From Streptomyces sp. NBC_01750 (lineage in GTDB: Bacteria > Actinomycetota > Actinomycetes > Streptomycetales > Streptomycetaceae), in contig NZ_CP109137.1 of the NCBI RefSeq assembly GCF_035918095.1, positions 4,156,001 to 4,220,000 on the forward strand: a stretch of DNA of 64,000 bases, written 5' to 3'. The position numbers and the translations under genes were made by a program. This document shows, one piece after another, positions 25,326 through 33,945 of this stretch (position 1 is the stretch's first letter; each line of letters begins with the position of its first letter). The notes below the pieces were generated by a model. The model was not told where the DNA came from, ran no database searches, and was given only the letters and a program-made list of their open reading frames with translations.

Positions 25326-26228
25326 TCACCCGATCGTTTCCAGGTTGGCCGCATAGATGCGCTCGCCCACGAGGTCCTCACGGAGGCGGCACTCCGCGAG
25401 CGCCCGTTCGGTGAAACGCCGGGCCTCAGGAAGGGCGTCGAGCCGGAAGTGGTTCAGGCCGAGCAAGCCGTAGATCTTGCCCAGGTAGCGCTTGCCGGCC
25501 TTCTCGTCGGCCTCCGCCCCGTCGGACTCGTCGAGCAGCTCACACAGCACGTCGTTGCTTGCCACGTACCGTCTGGTGTCGCTGAGGTCCTGTGCGTACG
25601 AGATGCGCTCCCGGTATCGCATCAGTTGCCGGCCGAGGGGAGTACCGAGCCGGATCTCCTGTGCCGCGTACACGGCTTCGAAGTTCTCAGCGTAGATCCA
25701 CTGGCCTTCCCGGTCGCCGGTCTCGATGCAGCATTGGAGGGCCCGCTCGGTGTACCGAACGGCTTCCGGAATCGCGTCAAGACGCACCGAGTTGGCGCCG
25801 AGCATGCCGTAGGCCTTGGCCCGCAGGTCGTCCACGGACGGGCCCTGCCAGCCGTCTATCCCGGCCAGCAGCTCATGTAGTACCGCTGAGCTGGCGGCGA
25901 ACTCACCGTCCTCGTGTTGCTGCTGAGCCCTGCGCATCAGGTACCTCAACTTGCTGAGCGGATGGGCCGTTCCCTGTGGAGCGAGCCTCTCCATCGGCTG
26001 CGGATATCCGAGGATCTGCATGACCTCGGCGACCGTGACCAAGACCTGGCCCCAGGGGGCAACCAGCCGCTGGTCCGTTCGACACTCCTCCGGCACCCTG
26101 GCCCACTCGTCGAACTGCTCGACAATGGCACCGGCGTAGGTCCGACACAGCTCGACGAGCAGGCGCTCCTCACCACGGACGGCGGCGGCGAACACGTCGT
26201 CGCGGAGGGTCATCCGGTCGCCGTTCAC
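25326..26228 (-). CDS. TPR-like repeat protein, partner of the TIR-like gene
   Basis: 300 residues. The C-terminal half has two long related helical repeats: AKAYGMLGANSVRLDAIPEA followed by VRYTERALQCCIETGDREGQ, and GKIYGLLGLNHFRLDALPEA followed by RRFTERALAECRLREDLVGE, resembling tetratricopeptide units of a regulatory/scaffold type. The N-terminal half has no motif I recognise. I chose the GTG at 26228 because it overlaps the upstream stop (GTGA) and has GGAG 8 nt before; an ATG at 26213 is the alternative. The tight overlap means the two proteins are made in fixed ratio and probably act together. The protein ends abruptly inside its second repeat (AANLETIG), so it may be shortened. Confidence 0.75.
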   Translation of the reverse strand: MNGDRMTLRDDVFAAAVRGEERLLVELCRTYAGAIVEQFDEWARVPEECRTDQRLVAPWGQVLVTVAEVMQILGYPQPMERLAPQGTAHPLSKLRYLMRRAQQQHEDGEFAASSAVLHELLAGIDGWQGPSVDDLRAKAYGMLGANSVRLDAIPEAVRYTERALQCCIETGDREGQWIYAENFEAVYAAQEIRLGTPLGRQLMRYRERISYAQDLSDTRRYVASNDVLCELLDESDGAEADEKAGKRYLGKIYGLLGLNHFRLDALPEARRFTERALAECRLREDLVGERIYAANLETIG

Positions 26229-28462
26229 CGGCGTGCTCCGCTGGTCGCCCAGCGCAACTCTTCCAGCAGTTGGTCCCGGAAGAGTCCTCCGCGCCACGCA
26301 GCGGACCGGGCCTGCCGTGCCGCCACCCGGACTACGGCATCGGCGTCGCCGTTCTTTCCGCCGTCCGTCGGAGCGAAGCGCATGACATTGTCCTCCGGTA
26401 CGTCGATCGTCAGTGTCACGAACGGCATCCGCGCCGCACGGAGCGCGGTGAGCAGCCCCCTCACCACCTGGCACTGCAGAAAGCGGACGTCACTGGCGAC
26501 CAGCACCCACAACGGCGCGTCCACGTGGGCGGTGCGCAGCGTTCCCTCCGCGAAGTGCCCGACCGGTGCCACATCAGTGGCCAGCCAGGTCAGTGATCCG
26601 ACCGGCACCCCCACCGCGTGCTTCAGCTCGTCCTTGCGGGACACGATCCAGTTGGCAAGGAGCACCGCTTCGCCCTCGCACGCTCCGACGACCGCCACGT
26701 GGCAGGAGCTGCGCCACCGCCTCCGTTCCAGGACGACATGCGACTCGGTCGTGAGTGGCTCTGCGGCAGGAATCCAGTCCACCGACGTTGCGCTTGCCCA
26801 GTCCAGCGTCGTGGTCTGCGTCGGCTGCGGCTCGCCCACCAACCGCTCGGTGGTGGTGGGCAGGACGATCGTGCGCCCGTGCTGGACGACGGGAAGCGGA
26901 AACGTGCCGGTGACCACCTCGCTGCCGTCGATGTGGATCTTCCTCGGGGCGCCCAGCCGACACAGCCCCTGGTAGATGGCCGGCAGGTCGGCCTCGTCGG
27001 TCGCCGCCAGCTCCAGTCTCCGCATACAGTCTGCCGGTGTCTGGACCCGGAACACCTCAGTGTCCAGCACCGCACGCCACACGACATGCGGCCGGTCCTC
27101 CAGGAGCATGCTCAGGTGATGTTCCGTTCGGCCATTCACCACGGTCGGGCGGTCGGCTCCCACCAACACGTCGAAGTTCTGCAGCGCGTCGGCCGTCAGC
27201 ACTTCGAGCGTGCACCACGCCCTGCTCAGATAGTCGTCCGCGTCATCGAGCAGAACGGCGGTCCTGCCCAGTGCCTGGAGCAGACCGAAGTGCCCCATCG
27301 CGAACTCGAACTCCTCCTGTTCCTCAGCGGTGCGCGGAGGTTGAGGGACGCAGCTGTAGTCGTACCAGACGTGGACACGAGCGAGCAGGCCTCCGAGCAG
27401 AGGGCGGTCGCCGACCAGCTCGCGCAGGCGGGCAAGGCCAATGTCTGAACGAGCCATCCGGACGCCGTTGTCCGCGGTGACCTCCTGGAGCGGCAGTACC
27501 TCTTCGTACACGTCACCCAGGGCGGAGGGATCCAGTGCCTTGCGCAGAACGTTGACGAGGAGGGACTCGGCGAGGTCGGATCCCGCGGCTCCGACGGCGC
27601 CGCTGACGATCTGGCTGTACTTCCTCGGTGTGTGCAGGCCGCGTTCTCTCGCCACATAGACCGCCTCGCACATGGCCGAGACCAGCTGCCAGGCCGCCAA
27701 CCGGGCCTGGAGGCCGTCGGGGTCCGGTGCGGTCGGCGTGAGCCAGCGGTGCGAGAGGAAGAGGTAGTAATGGCCGGGCAGGGTTTCCGAGACCAGTGAC
27801 GCCCGCCACTGCTGGCACCGCACGAAATGGCCGGCGCCGATCAGGGCGGGCAGTGGTAGCCAGTTCGGTCGCCGGCCGTCGGCGAGGTCGTACCGCGCGT
27901 ACTGGCTCAGCAGCTGGGGCAGCTCACGGTCCTGCGCGCCGTCCAGGAACATCCTCGGCGGTGCGCTCAACGGAAACGACCACACGATGCCGTCCTCCGG
28001 CTCGCCGTGCTCGGCCTTCTGCACCATGTTGAACAGGTTCTCGCTGGTCTCGTGGGCCCACCGCCCGTCCGGCACGCTCAACGGGCGGTGTCTCAGTTTC
28101 GGCTGCTGCTCCAACAGCGTCTCGAGCAGCTCGGGCGTGCGCCACCGCTGCTGCCGCTGGGCGTCCGCCCGCGCCTGGGCGAAACTCTTGAACGGTACCT
28201 GTCCCTGGAACGGCGTCACGCTCAGCGAACGGAAGCCGATGTCGTCGTAGGACAGCGACCCCGCGCTCCTGGCGTACTTCAGGGCCCTCGCCGCGGCCTC
28301 ATGAGGCGCGTCCTCCAGGTACCTCGCGATCAGTTCCGGCCGGTCCGCGAACTGCTCGGCTGGGACGTCCTGCCAGGCTGCGATGTCGATGTCGCGCAGC
28401 CGGTCGTGCACCAAGGCCTCGATGTGCCTCAAGCCCGCCTCCCGTAGGTGGTCAAGTCGCAC
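26225..28462 (-). CDS. 745-residue protein with TIR-like central domain, candidate defence effector
   Basis: Not a named family to me. Residues 231-440 look like a TIR-type domain: first strand HYYLFLSHRW (231-240), then PDPDGLQ, VWYDYSCVPQPPR (365-377) and VLLDDADDYLSRAWCTLEV (403-421), in which WCxxE puts Glu420 where TIR NADases carry their catalytic glutamate. About 110 residues are inserted between the first and second strands. A C-terminal Rossmann-like part (585-695) has HVAVVGACEGEAVLLANWIV and PLWVLVASDVRFLQC. Residues 1-230 are helical and unassigned. No signal peptide or membrane segment. GTG at 28462 with GGAG upstream; a TTG 12 codons in with GGGAGG is an alternative. Co-translated with the TPR gene; lies in an accessory patch. 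Function is inference. Confidence 0.72.
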   Translation of the reverse strand: MRLDHLREAGLRHIEALVHDRLRDIDIAAWQDVPAEQFADRPELIARYLEDAPHEAAARALKYARSAGSLSYDDIGFRSLSVTPFQGQVPFKSFAQARADAQRQQRWRTPELLETLLEQQPKLRHRPLSVPDGRWAHETSENLFNMVQKAEHGEPEDGIVWSFPLSAPPRMFLDGAQDRELPQLLSQYARYDLADGRRPNWLPLPALIGAGHFVRCQQWRASLVSETLPGHYYLFLSHRWLTPTAPDPDGLQARLAAWQLVSAMCEAVYVARERGLHTPRKYSQIVSGAVGAAGSDLAESLLVNVLRKALDPSALGDVYEEVLPLQEVTADNGVRMARSDIGLARLRELVGDRPLLGGLLARVHVWYDYSCVPQPPRTAEEQEEFEFAMGHFGLLQALGRTAVLLDDADDYLSRAWCTLEVLTADALQNFDVLVGADRPTVVNGRTEHHLSMLLEDRPHVVWRAVLDTEVFRVQTPADCMRRLELAATDEADLPAIYQGLCRLGAPRKIHIDGSEVVTGTFPLPVVQHGRTIVLPTTTERLVGEPQPTQTTTLDWASATSVDWIPAAEPLTTESHVVLERRRWRSSCHVAVVGACEGEAVLLANWIVSRKDELKHAVGVPVGSLTWLATDVAPVGHFAEGTLRTAHVDAPLWVLVASDVRFLQCQVVRGLLTALRAARMPFVTLTIDVPEDNVMRFAPTDGGKNGDADAVVRVAARQARSAAWRGGLFRDQLLEELRWATSGARR

Positions 28463-28577
28463 CCCCTCAACTTCTCCGGACCTACCTCGCCCGGAGTGAA
28501 GAGATGCCCAACTACTCGCGCACATAGGCTAGGTGAGAAGCGATGCCTGAGCTCTCCCCAGCGGACCAGGCTTGCGT

Positions 28578-28682
28578 GCGGCGGCGGCCACCACCCTGAG
28601 GCCGCGACGGTGCCTCAGGCACCGCCCGCTGGAACAACTCCCACAACTCGTCCGGCACCAGCCGCTCAACGATCCCCACCAC
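28578..28682 (-). pseudogene. N-terminal remnant of an IS5-type transposase
   Basis: The translated segment VVGIVERLVPDELW plus ELFQRAVPEAPSRPQGGGRRR matches the characteristic start of Streptomyces IS5-family transposases. Homology stops after GGGRRR and the frame runs into unrelated sequence, so only about 35 codons survive. It marks past IS activity next to the TIR-like operon. Confidence 0.75.
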
Positions 28683-28822
28683 GACCGACTGCCTACGGAG
28701 GCAACCAAATGAGATGACGTCTAATGCCACCCCGCCTGGAATGCCGTCCTGAGGGCCTTCCAAGGAGCAGACGGCCGCGACGGGCAAGCGCCGCCTGGCT
28801 GCTCCGGGCCGTGAGGGCATCC

Positions 28823-28890
28823 GGACGGCTTTTCAGTGGGGGCAGACGGCCGTGCGCACCCGCACCCTGCCCCCACCTGAAAAGCCGTCC
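28823..28890. repeat. Long imperfect inverted repeat
   Basis: GGACGGCTTTTCAG (28823-28836) pairs with CTGAAAAGCCGTCC (28877-28890), and GGGGGCAG (28838-28845) with CTGCCCCC (28867-28874): 22 bp paired, one small interruption, 21-nt loop. The size and isolation resemble a palindromic mobile repeat or a strong terminator. Confidence 0.7.
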
Positions 28891-28975
28891 TAGGCCCGTC
28901 CTAGAGAGTTGAGGGAAAACAGCGTCCGCAGCGTCCGCGCGCTGAGGGCCCACAGTGGGCCCAGAACAAACGACA

Positions 28976-29010
28976 GCCCCTGATCTGCATCATATGTGCA
29001 GGTCAGGGGC
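28976..29010 (-). terminator. gpmA terminator
   Basis: GCCCCTGATCTGCA (28976-28989) and TGCAGGTCAGGGGC (28997-29010) pair over 14 bp with one wobble, 14 bp beyond the gpmA stop. Confidence 0.8.
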
Positions 29011-29023
29011 ATGATCGCCATTC

Positions 29024-29785
29024 CTACTTCTTCTTGCCCTGATTCTTGACCGCCTCGATCGCGGCCGCGGCTGCGTCCGGGTCGAGGTAGGTGCCGCCCG
29101 GCTTGAGCGGGTGGAAATCGGCGTCGAGCTCGTAGTAGAGCGGGATGCCGGTCGGGATGTTGAGGCCCGTGATGTCGGCGTCGGAGATGCCGTCGAGGTG
29201 CTTGACCAGGCCGCGCAGGCTGTTGCCGTGGGCGGCGACCAGGACCGTACGGCCGGTCAGCAGGTCCGGGATGATGCCGTCGTACCAGTACGGCAGCATG
29301 CGCTCGACGACGTCCTTGAGGCACTCGGTCCGCGGCCGCAGCTCGCTCGGGATCGTGGCGTAGCGCGGGTCGCCGCTCTGCGAGAACTCCGTGCCGTCCT
29401 CGAGGGCCGGCGGCGGGGTGTCGTACGAGCGGCGCCAGAGCATGAACTGCTCCTCGCCGAACTCGGCCAGCGTCTGCGCCTTGTCCTTGCCCTGCAGCGC
29501 GCCGTAGTGACGCTCGTTCAGCCGCCAGGAGCGGTGGACCGGGATCCAGTGGCGGTCCGCGGACTCCAGCGCGAGCTGCGCGGTGCGGATGGCGCGCTTC
29601 TGGAGGGAGGTGTGGAGTACGTCGGGGAGCAGGCCGGCGTCCTTGATCAGCTCACCGCCGCGGACTGCCTCCTTCTCGCCCTTCTCCGTCAGATTGACGT
29701 CCACCCAGCCGGTGAACAGGTTCTTCGCGTTCCATTCGCTCTCGCCGTGGCGGAGGAGGATCAGCTTGTACGGTGCGTCGGCCAT
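29024..29785 (-). CDS. gpmA: 2,3-bisphosphoglycerate-dependent phosphoglycerate mutase
   Basis: 253-residue glycolytic enzyme interconverting 3- and 2-phosphoglycerate through a phosphohistidine. The RHG motif [18 protein letters not shown] carries the phosphorylated His13; the second catalytic His is in [17 protein letters not shown], and the BPG-binding ERHYGALQG is present. A Lys-rich tail (NQGKKK) ends the protein. The ATG at 29785 has TAGGCT exactly 7 nt upstream, a leaderless-type promoter. Core gene bordering the accessory patch. Confidence 0.96.
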   Translation of the reverse strand: MADAPYKLILLRHGESEWNAKNLFTGWVDVNLTEKGEKEAVRGGELIKDAGLLPDVLHTSLQKRAIRTAQLALESADRHWIPVHRSWRLNERHYGALQGKDKAQTLAEFGEEQFMLWRRSYDTPPPALEDGTEFSQSGDPRYATIPSELRPRTECLKDVVERMLPYWYDGIIPDLLTGRTVLVAAHGNSLRGLVKHLDGISDADITGLNIPTGIPLYYELDADFHPLKPGGTYLDPDAAAAAIEAVKNQGKKK

Positions 29786-29938
29786 GTGTCCGAGCCTAAT
29801 AGACGTCTCCCCCGTGCTGCTCCGCTGCCCGCGGAGCGGACTCGATTGACGGTCGGCGTCAATTGACTGGCGGCGCAGAGCGTCGCGCTTGTAATGTGCG
29901 GATGCCTGCCAAGCCACTTACACCCGGGGGGAATCCGC

Positions 29939-31285
29939 ATGTCCGTCGCCGGTCTGAGACGTGCCGCGAGCGAGAGCGTCTCGGGGCTGCCCCGCGAGTT
30001 CTGGTGGCTGTGGACTAGCACTCTGGTCAACCGGCTCGGGGCCTTCGTCGCGACGTTCATGGCGCTGTACCTGACCCTGGAACGGGGCTACTCACCCTCG
30101 TACGCGGGACTTGTCGCCTCCCTGCACGGCCTCGGCGGTGTCGTCTCCTCGCTCGGCGCGGGTGTGATGGCCGACCGGCTCGGCCGGCGGCCCACCATGC
30201 TGATCGCACAGAGCTCGACCGCCGCGTCCGTGGCGCTGCTCGGCTTTGTGCAGCACCCGGTGGCCATCGCGGCCGTCGCCTTCCTGGTGGGTATGGCGTC
30301 CAACGCGTCCCGGCCCGCCGTGCAGGCGATGATGGCCGACATCGTCCGTCCCGAGGACCGGGTGCGGGCCTTCTCGCTGAACTACTGGGCGATCAACCTC
30401 GGATTCGCCGTCTCCTCCGCGGGCGCGGGCTTCATCGCCGAGTACAGCTATCTCGCCGGCTTCCTCGGCGAGGCCGTGATGACACTGATCTGCGCGGTCG
30501 TCGTCTTCGTCAAGCTGCCGGAGTCACGGCCACAACGGGCGAAGGCCACCGCGGACGAGCCCGCCGAGCCTGACGTGAGCATGGGGACCGTGCTGCGCGA
30601 CGGGCGGTTCATGAGCGTCGTCGGGCTGTCGTTCCTGATCGCGCTGATCTTTATGCAGGGGCATGTGGCACTGCCGCTGGCGATGGGCGCGGACGGCTTC
30701 AGCAGCTCCGACTTCGGCATGGCGATCGCGGTCAACGGCGTACTGATCGTGGCCCTGCAGATCCCGGTCACCCGCTTCATCGAGCACCGCGATCCGCGTC
30801 GGCTGCTGATCATTTCCGCGGTGCTCGCGGGGTACGGCTTCGGACTCACCGCTTTCGCCGGGTCGATCGCCGTGTACGCGCTGACCGTCTGCGTGTGGAC
30901 GCTGGCCGAGATCATCAACGCGCCGACCCAGACCGGGCTTGTCGTGCGGCTCTCGCCGCTGCACGGACGTGGCCGCTACCAGGGGATGCACACGCTGTCC
31001 TGGTCGGTGGCGGCGCTCATCGCCCCGCTGATGTCCGGTTTCGTCATCGACCGGTACGGGGCGGACTGGCTGTGGGGGATGTGCGCGGTGCTGGGGACGG
31101 TGGCGGGGCTCGGGTACTGGCTGCTGATGCGGAACCTGCCCGCGGAGAGTGCGACGGGCGCGGCGGGCGCAGACGCGCCGGCCGAGCGGATCGCGCCGGC
31201 CCGGCGGATCGAGGACGGCCCGGCGGATGTCGCCGGGCCCGTGCCCGCCGCCGGAGTGGCCAGCCCGCCTGCGTCCGTCCCGTAG
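29939..31285 (+). CDS. MFS transporter (drug/metabolite exporter type)
   Basis: 448-residue major-facilitator protein with twelve predicted helices, starting EFWWLWTSTLVNRLGAFVA. The intracellular loop 2-3 motif GVMADRLGRRPTML is the MFS motif A (GxxxDRxGRR), and a long central cytoplasmic loop (about 195-220) separates the halves. The C-terminal 45 residues are Ala/Pro-rich and unlikely to matter for transport. It belongs to the DHA1-like exporter group by general appearance; the substrate is unknown. ATG at 29939 with a GGGGGG ribosome-binding site. Monocistronic. Confidence 0.88.
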   Translation: MSVAGLRRAASESVSGLPREFWWLWTSTLVNRLGAFVATFMALYLTLERGYSPSYAGLVASLHGLGGVVSSLGAGVMADRLGRRPTMLIAQSSTAASVALLGFVQHPVAIAAVAFLVGMASNASRPAVQAMMADIVRPEDRVRAFSLNYWAINLGFAVSSAGAGFIAEYSYLAGFLGEAVMTLICAVVVFVKLPESRPQRAKATADEPAEPDVSMGTVLRDGRFMSVVGLSFLIALIFMQGHVALPLAMGADGFSSSDFGMAIAVNGVLIVALQIPVTRFIEHRDPRRLLIISAVLAGYGFGLTAFAGSIAVYALTVCVWTLAEIINAPTQTGLVVRLSPLHGRGRYQGMHTLSWSVAALIAPLMSGFVIDRYGADWLWGMCAVLGTVAGLGYWLLMRNLPAESATGAAGADAPAERIAPARRIEDGPADVAGPVPAAGVASPPASVP

Positions 31286-31469
31286 GAGCCGCTGGGTTCC
31301 TGGGCGTCCGGATTGCCGGTGACGGATCGCCGCGAGAGCCGGCGTCTGGTTCGGCGCGCCCCTGGTGACGGCGGCGGGCGAACCGGGACCGGAGAGGTCC
31401 CTGTTGTCGCTCATGCAGCGATCTTCGGCCGCGCGGGTGCGTCGCGCATGTCCGGCTGAGCAGCGGTCA

Positions 31470-31539
31470 GACGCGGGCGACCAGACGCGGGAGATCAGGC
31501 GCGGGAGATCAGGCGCGGGAGGTCAGGCGCGGGAGGTCA
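31470..31539. repeat. Five tandem 14-bp units (GGCGCGGGAGATCA)
   Basis: Units at 31470, 31484, 31498, 31512 and 31526, progressively diverging from right to left. The last unit supplies the TGA stop of the minus-strand beta-helix gene (31537-31539), so the array begins exactly at that stop. Confidence 0.9.
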
Positions 31540-33210
31540 GGTGAGGAGCGCCCGCTGGGCCTCGTACAGATTGCCCGGACACACCCCGCCCGGCTGTCCG
31601 TACGCCTCGATGCGCGAGCCGAGGGGCCCGCTGAAGTCCGGTACGTCGATCTGGTCGAACTCACGGACCATGCTGATGGCGACGGTCGCGCTGTACGGGG
31701 CGATCTGGTCGATCCTGATCAGGCCCGCGCGCTCGTTGGTGACGGTGACGTTCCAGTGGGTGAACCGGGCTCCGTACAGCGGTCCCGCGCTCGCGTCGCC
31801 GCCGTGGCGGCCGTTGTTGTCCACCGTGATCTCGGTGCGGACGTTGGCGAACGGCATACCGCGGTGCGTGTCGAAGGTGCCCGTCTCCATGTTCCCGCGC
31901 GACCAGACGTTGTAGCTGGACAGGCCCTCCACATTGATGCCATGGAGCTGGGTGTTGGCGGGGGCCGGGACGGTGCGCCGCGCGATGGCGAAGTCCTCGA
32001 TGAGGTTGTCGTGCGAGCCCTCGCGGCAGAAGTACGGGTGGTGGGAGCCGCGGCCCTCGACGCGGGTGCGGCGCAGGGTGCAGGCGGAGGCGGCTACCAG
32101 GCCGAAGCCGTTGTCGACATGGCGGACGGTGATGTCGTCGGCCCAGCAGTCGTACGCGCACTGGAAAGTGACGCCGTTGTAGCCCTTGTCGAGGAGGTGC
32201 TGGGACTGCGGGGTCTCCATGGCTTCGAGGGTGAGCCCTTCAACACCGGAGCCGGTGAGCGGAGTGACGAGAGTGGTGATCCTCGGGTCCCATTCGGGGC
32301 GTACGTCGAGAGGCAGCGGCCGTTCGAAGGTGACCTTGTTCCGTTTGACGGCCGTGAGGCGTACGGGCCATTCGTAGGGGACGTAACTGGTCAGCTTGGT
32401 CTTGTCGTCCCAGACGTACTCCTCGGGACCCGCGCCGCCGCCGGCCATGTGCTCCAGGAGGGTGTGGCCGGCGTCGTCCGCGAGGCGGAGCAGGACGAGC
32501 TGTCCGCGGCGGAGACGGGAGGCGTCGGGGACGGTGACGGACCGGTCGCCGCGCCTGGCGGGCCTGACGGTGGCGAGGGTGCGCCACTCGTCGCGCTTAT
32601 TGCCGGTCCAGCCTTCGAAGGGCCACGCCTTGGCCTTGATGGCGGTGGTGAGGCTGTCCCAACGGCCCTTCGGGCAGAGCCAGATGAGACCACCGGCCCA
32701 GGACCAGGACGACTTGTCGCCGCCGTAGCGGCTGCCGTACACGCCGATGAGTTCGGTGAGGTTCTTGGTGGCGTAGAGCTTGGTGCGGGTGCTGCCGGCG
32801 CCCTTGAGTACGACGTTGCCGTGGCCGATGCGGATCAGGTCGTCGATGCGGTAGGTGCCGGCGGGGATGAGGACCGTGCCGCCGCCGCGTTCGCCCACGG
32901 CGGCAACGGCACGGTTGATCGCGGGGGCGGAGTCGGCGGAGCCGTCCGGTTCGGCGCCGTAGGCAAGGACGTTGGCAACGACGGGGCGTCGGGGAAAGCG
33001 GTGGGCTCCGGCTCGTTGACCTGCCCGGCCTACGAAGGGGATCTGCGGGTGGCTGTAGGGGTTCCGGCGGAACTCGGCCCAGAGGGGAGAGGGGGCGGGG
33101 GGCGCGGTGGCGGCGACGGCGGTGCGCGTGCCGACGACGCAGGCGGTCGCGACGGCTGTGGCACTGCCGAGCAGACTCCGTCTGCTGATGGCGCGTCGAC
33201 CGGTCTCCAT
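31537..33210 (-). CDS. Tat-exported right-handed beta-helix protein (pectate-lyase-like)
   Basis: 557 residues. The N-terminus has a twin-arginine signal (RAISRRSLLGSATAVATACVV followed by an AVA-type cleavage site; the motif is SRRSLLG). The mature protein opens with the pectate-lyase-superfamily-3 pattern VANVLAYGAEPDGSADSAPA then INRAVAAVGERGGGTVLIPAG and TYRIDDLIRIGHGNVVLKGAG, then beta-helix coils through the C-terminus. Such proteins are polysaccharide lyases or hydrolases; the substrate is not evident. I took the ATG at 33210 because it places the Tat motif properly. A 19-bp palindrome (33230-33248) 20 bp upstream suggests TetR-type repression. Confidence 0.87.
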   Translation of the reverse strand: METGRRAISRRSLLGSATAVATACVVGTRTAVAATAPPAPSPLWAEFRRNPYSHPQIPFVGRAGQRAGAHRFPRRPVVANVLAYGAEPDGSADSAPAINRAVAAVGERGGGTVLIPAGTYRIDDLIRIGHGNVVLKGAGSTRTKLYATKNLTELIGVYGSRYGGDKSSWSWAGGLIWLCPKGRWDSLTTAIKAKAWPFEGWTGNKRDEWRTLATVRPARRGDRSVTVPDASRLRRGQLVLLRLADDAGHTLLEHMAGGGAGPEEYVWDDKTKLTSYVPYEWPVRLTAVKRNKVTFERPLPLDVRPEWDPRITTLVTPLTGSGVEGLTLEAMETPQSQHLLDKGYNGVTFQCAYDCWADDITVRHVDNGFGLVAASACTLRRTRVEGRGSHHPYFCREGSHDNLIEDFAIARRTVPAPANTQLHGINVEGLSSYNVWSRGNMETGTFDTHRGMPFANVRTEITVDNNGRHGGDASAGPLYGARFTHWNVTVTNERAGLIRIDQIAPYSATVAISMVREFDQIDVPDFSGPLGSRIEAYGQPGGVCPGNLYEAQRALLT

Positions 33211-33229
33211 GAGCCCACCCCTTCCACGT

Positions 33230-33248
33230 ATATGAACGACGTTCATAT
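33230..33248. promoter_or_regulatory. TetR-type operator palindrome
   Basis: ATATGAAC-GAC-GTTCATAT is a perfect 8-bp inverted repeat around GAC, AT-rich against a GC-rich background, directly upstream of the beta-helix gene. Shape and spacing fit a TetR-family operator; no tetR gene lies in the window. Confidence 0.7.
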
Positions 33249-33456
33249 GAGCGTCTGCGGTGAGCATGCCATGAGCCCGCGGCCCGCGGGAAGGGGTCGT
33301 GCGGGGTCTTGCGCCGGGGCCGAGGTGCGGAGTCCTGCCGGGCGCGGACTCCCGGAGTCTGCCGCCGATCCCCCAGGATTCGCCGGTGGAAACCGCCCAC
33401 GGACAGCAACCACCAAAGCTCCCGGGCCCACCCTCACCACATGACCGGGCAACTCC

Positions 33457-33945
33457 CTACTTGGTCAGGTTGGTGAACGCATCCAAATTCCGGGTCGACT
33501 CTCCCCGCGACACCCGCCACGCGTACTCCTTGCGGATCGCGCTCGCGAACCCCATCTCCAGCAGCGTGTTGAAAGCGCCGTCCGCCGCCTCCAGGACCGA
33601 GCCCAGGAGGCGGTCCAGTTCCTCCGGGGTGACCACGGAGAGCGGGAGCCTGCCCACCAGGTAGATGTCGCCGAGGCGGTCGATCGCGTAACTCACGCCG
33701 TACAGGCGCAGATTGCGCTCCAGCAGCCAGCGGTGGACCACCGCGTCGTTCTCGTCCGGGTGTCGGACCACAAACGCGTTGATCGACAGCGAGTGCTTGC
33801 CGACGAGCAGCGAGCACGTCGTCGACAGCTTGCGCGTGCCAGGGAGTTTCACCACGTACGAGCCGGGCTCCGGGCTCTCCCACTCGAGTTCCGCGTCCTT
33901 GAGCGTCTGCTCGATGACCTGGGCAGCCTGCCGTACGTCAGCCAT
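33457..33945 (-). CDS. YbjN-domain protein
   Basis: 162-residue cytosolic protein of the YbjN/type III chaperone-like fold: [20 protein letters not shown], then alternating beta strands ([40 protein letters not shown]) and the C-terminal helices with [20 protein letters not shown]. YbjN proteins modulate stress and motility in enterobacteria; in Streptomyces the gene is regularly coupled to mshA. The ATG at 33945 lies inside the 3' end of mshA (8-bp overlap), so it is translationally coupled. Confidence 0.88.
   Translation of the reverse strand: MADVRQAAQVIEQTLKDAELEWESPEPGSYVVKLPGTRKLSTTCSLLVGKHSLSINAFVVRHPDENDAVVHRWLLERNLRLYGVSYAIDRLGDIYLVGRLPLSVVTPEELDRLLGSVLEAADGAFNTLLEMGFASAIRKEYAWRVSRGESTRNLDAFTNLTK

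Larger units (their letters stand above)
28463..29023. other. Accessory-patch border with IS remnant and hairpins
   Basis: 561 bp between the TIR-like operon and gpmA. It contains the truncated transposase at 28578-28682, a long imperfect hairpin at 28823-28890 and the gpmA terminator at 28976-29010. No intact gene. Confidence 0.7.
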
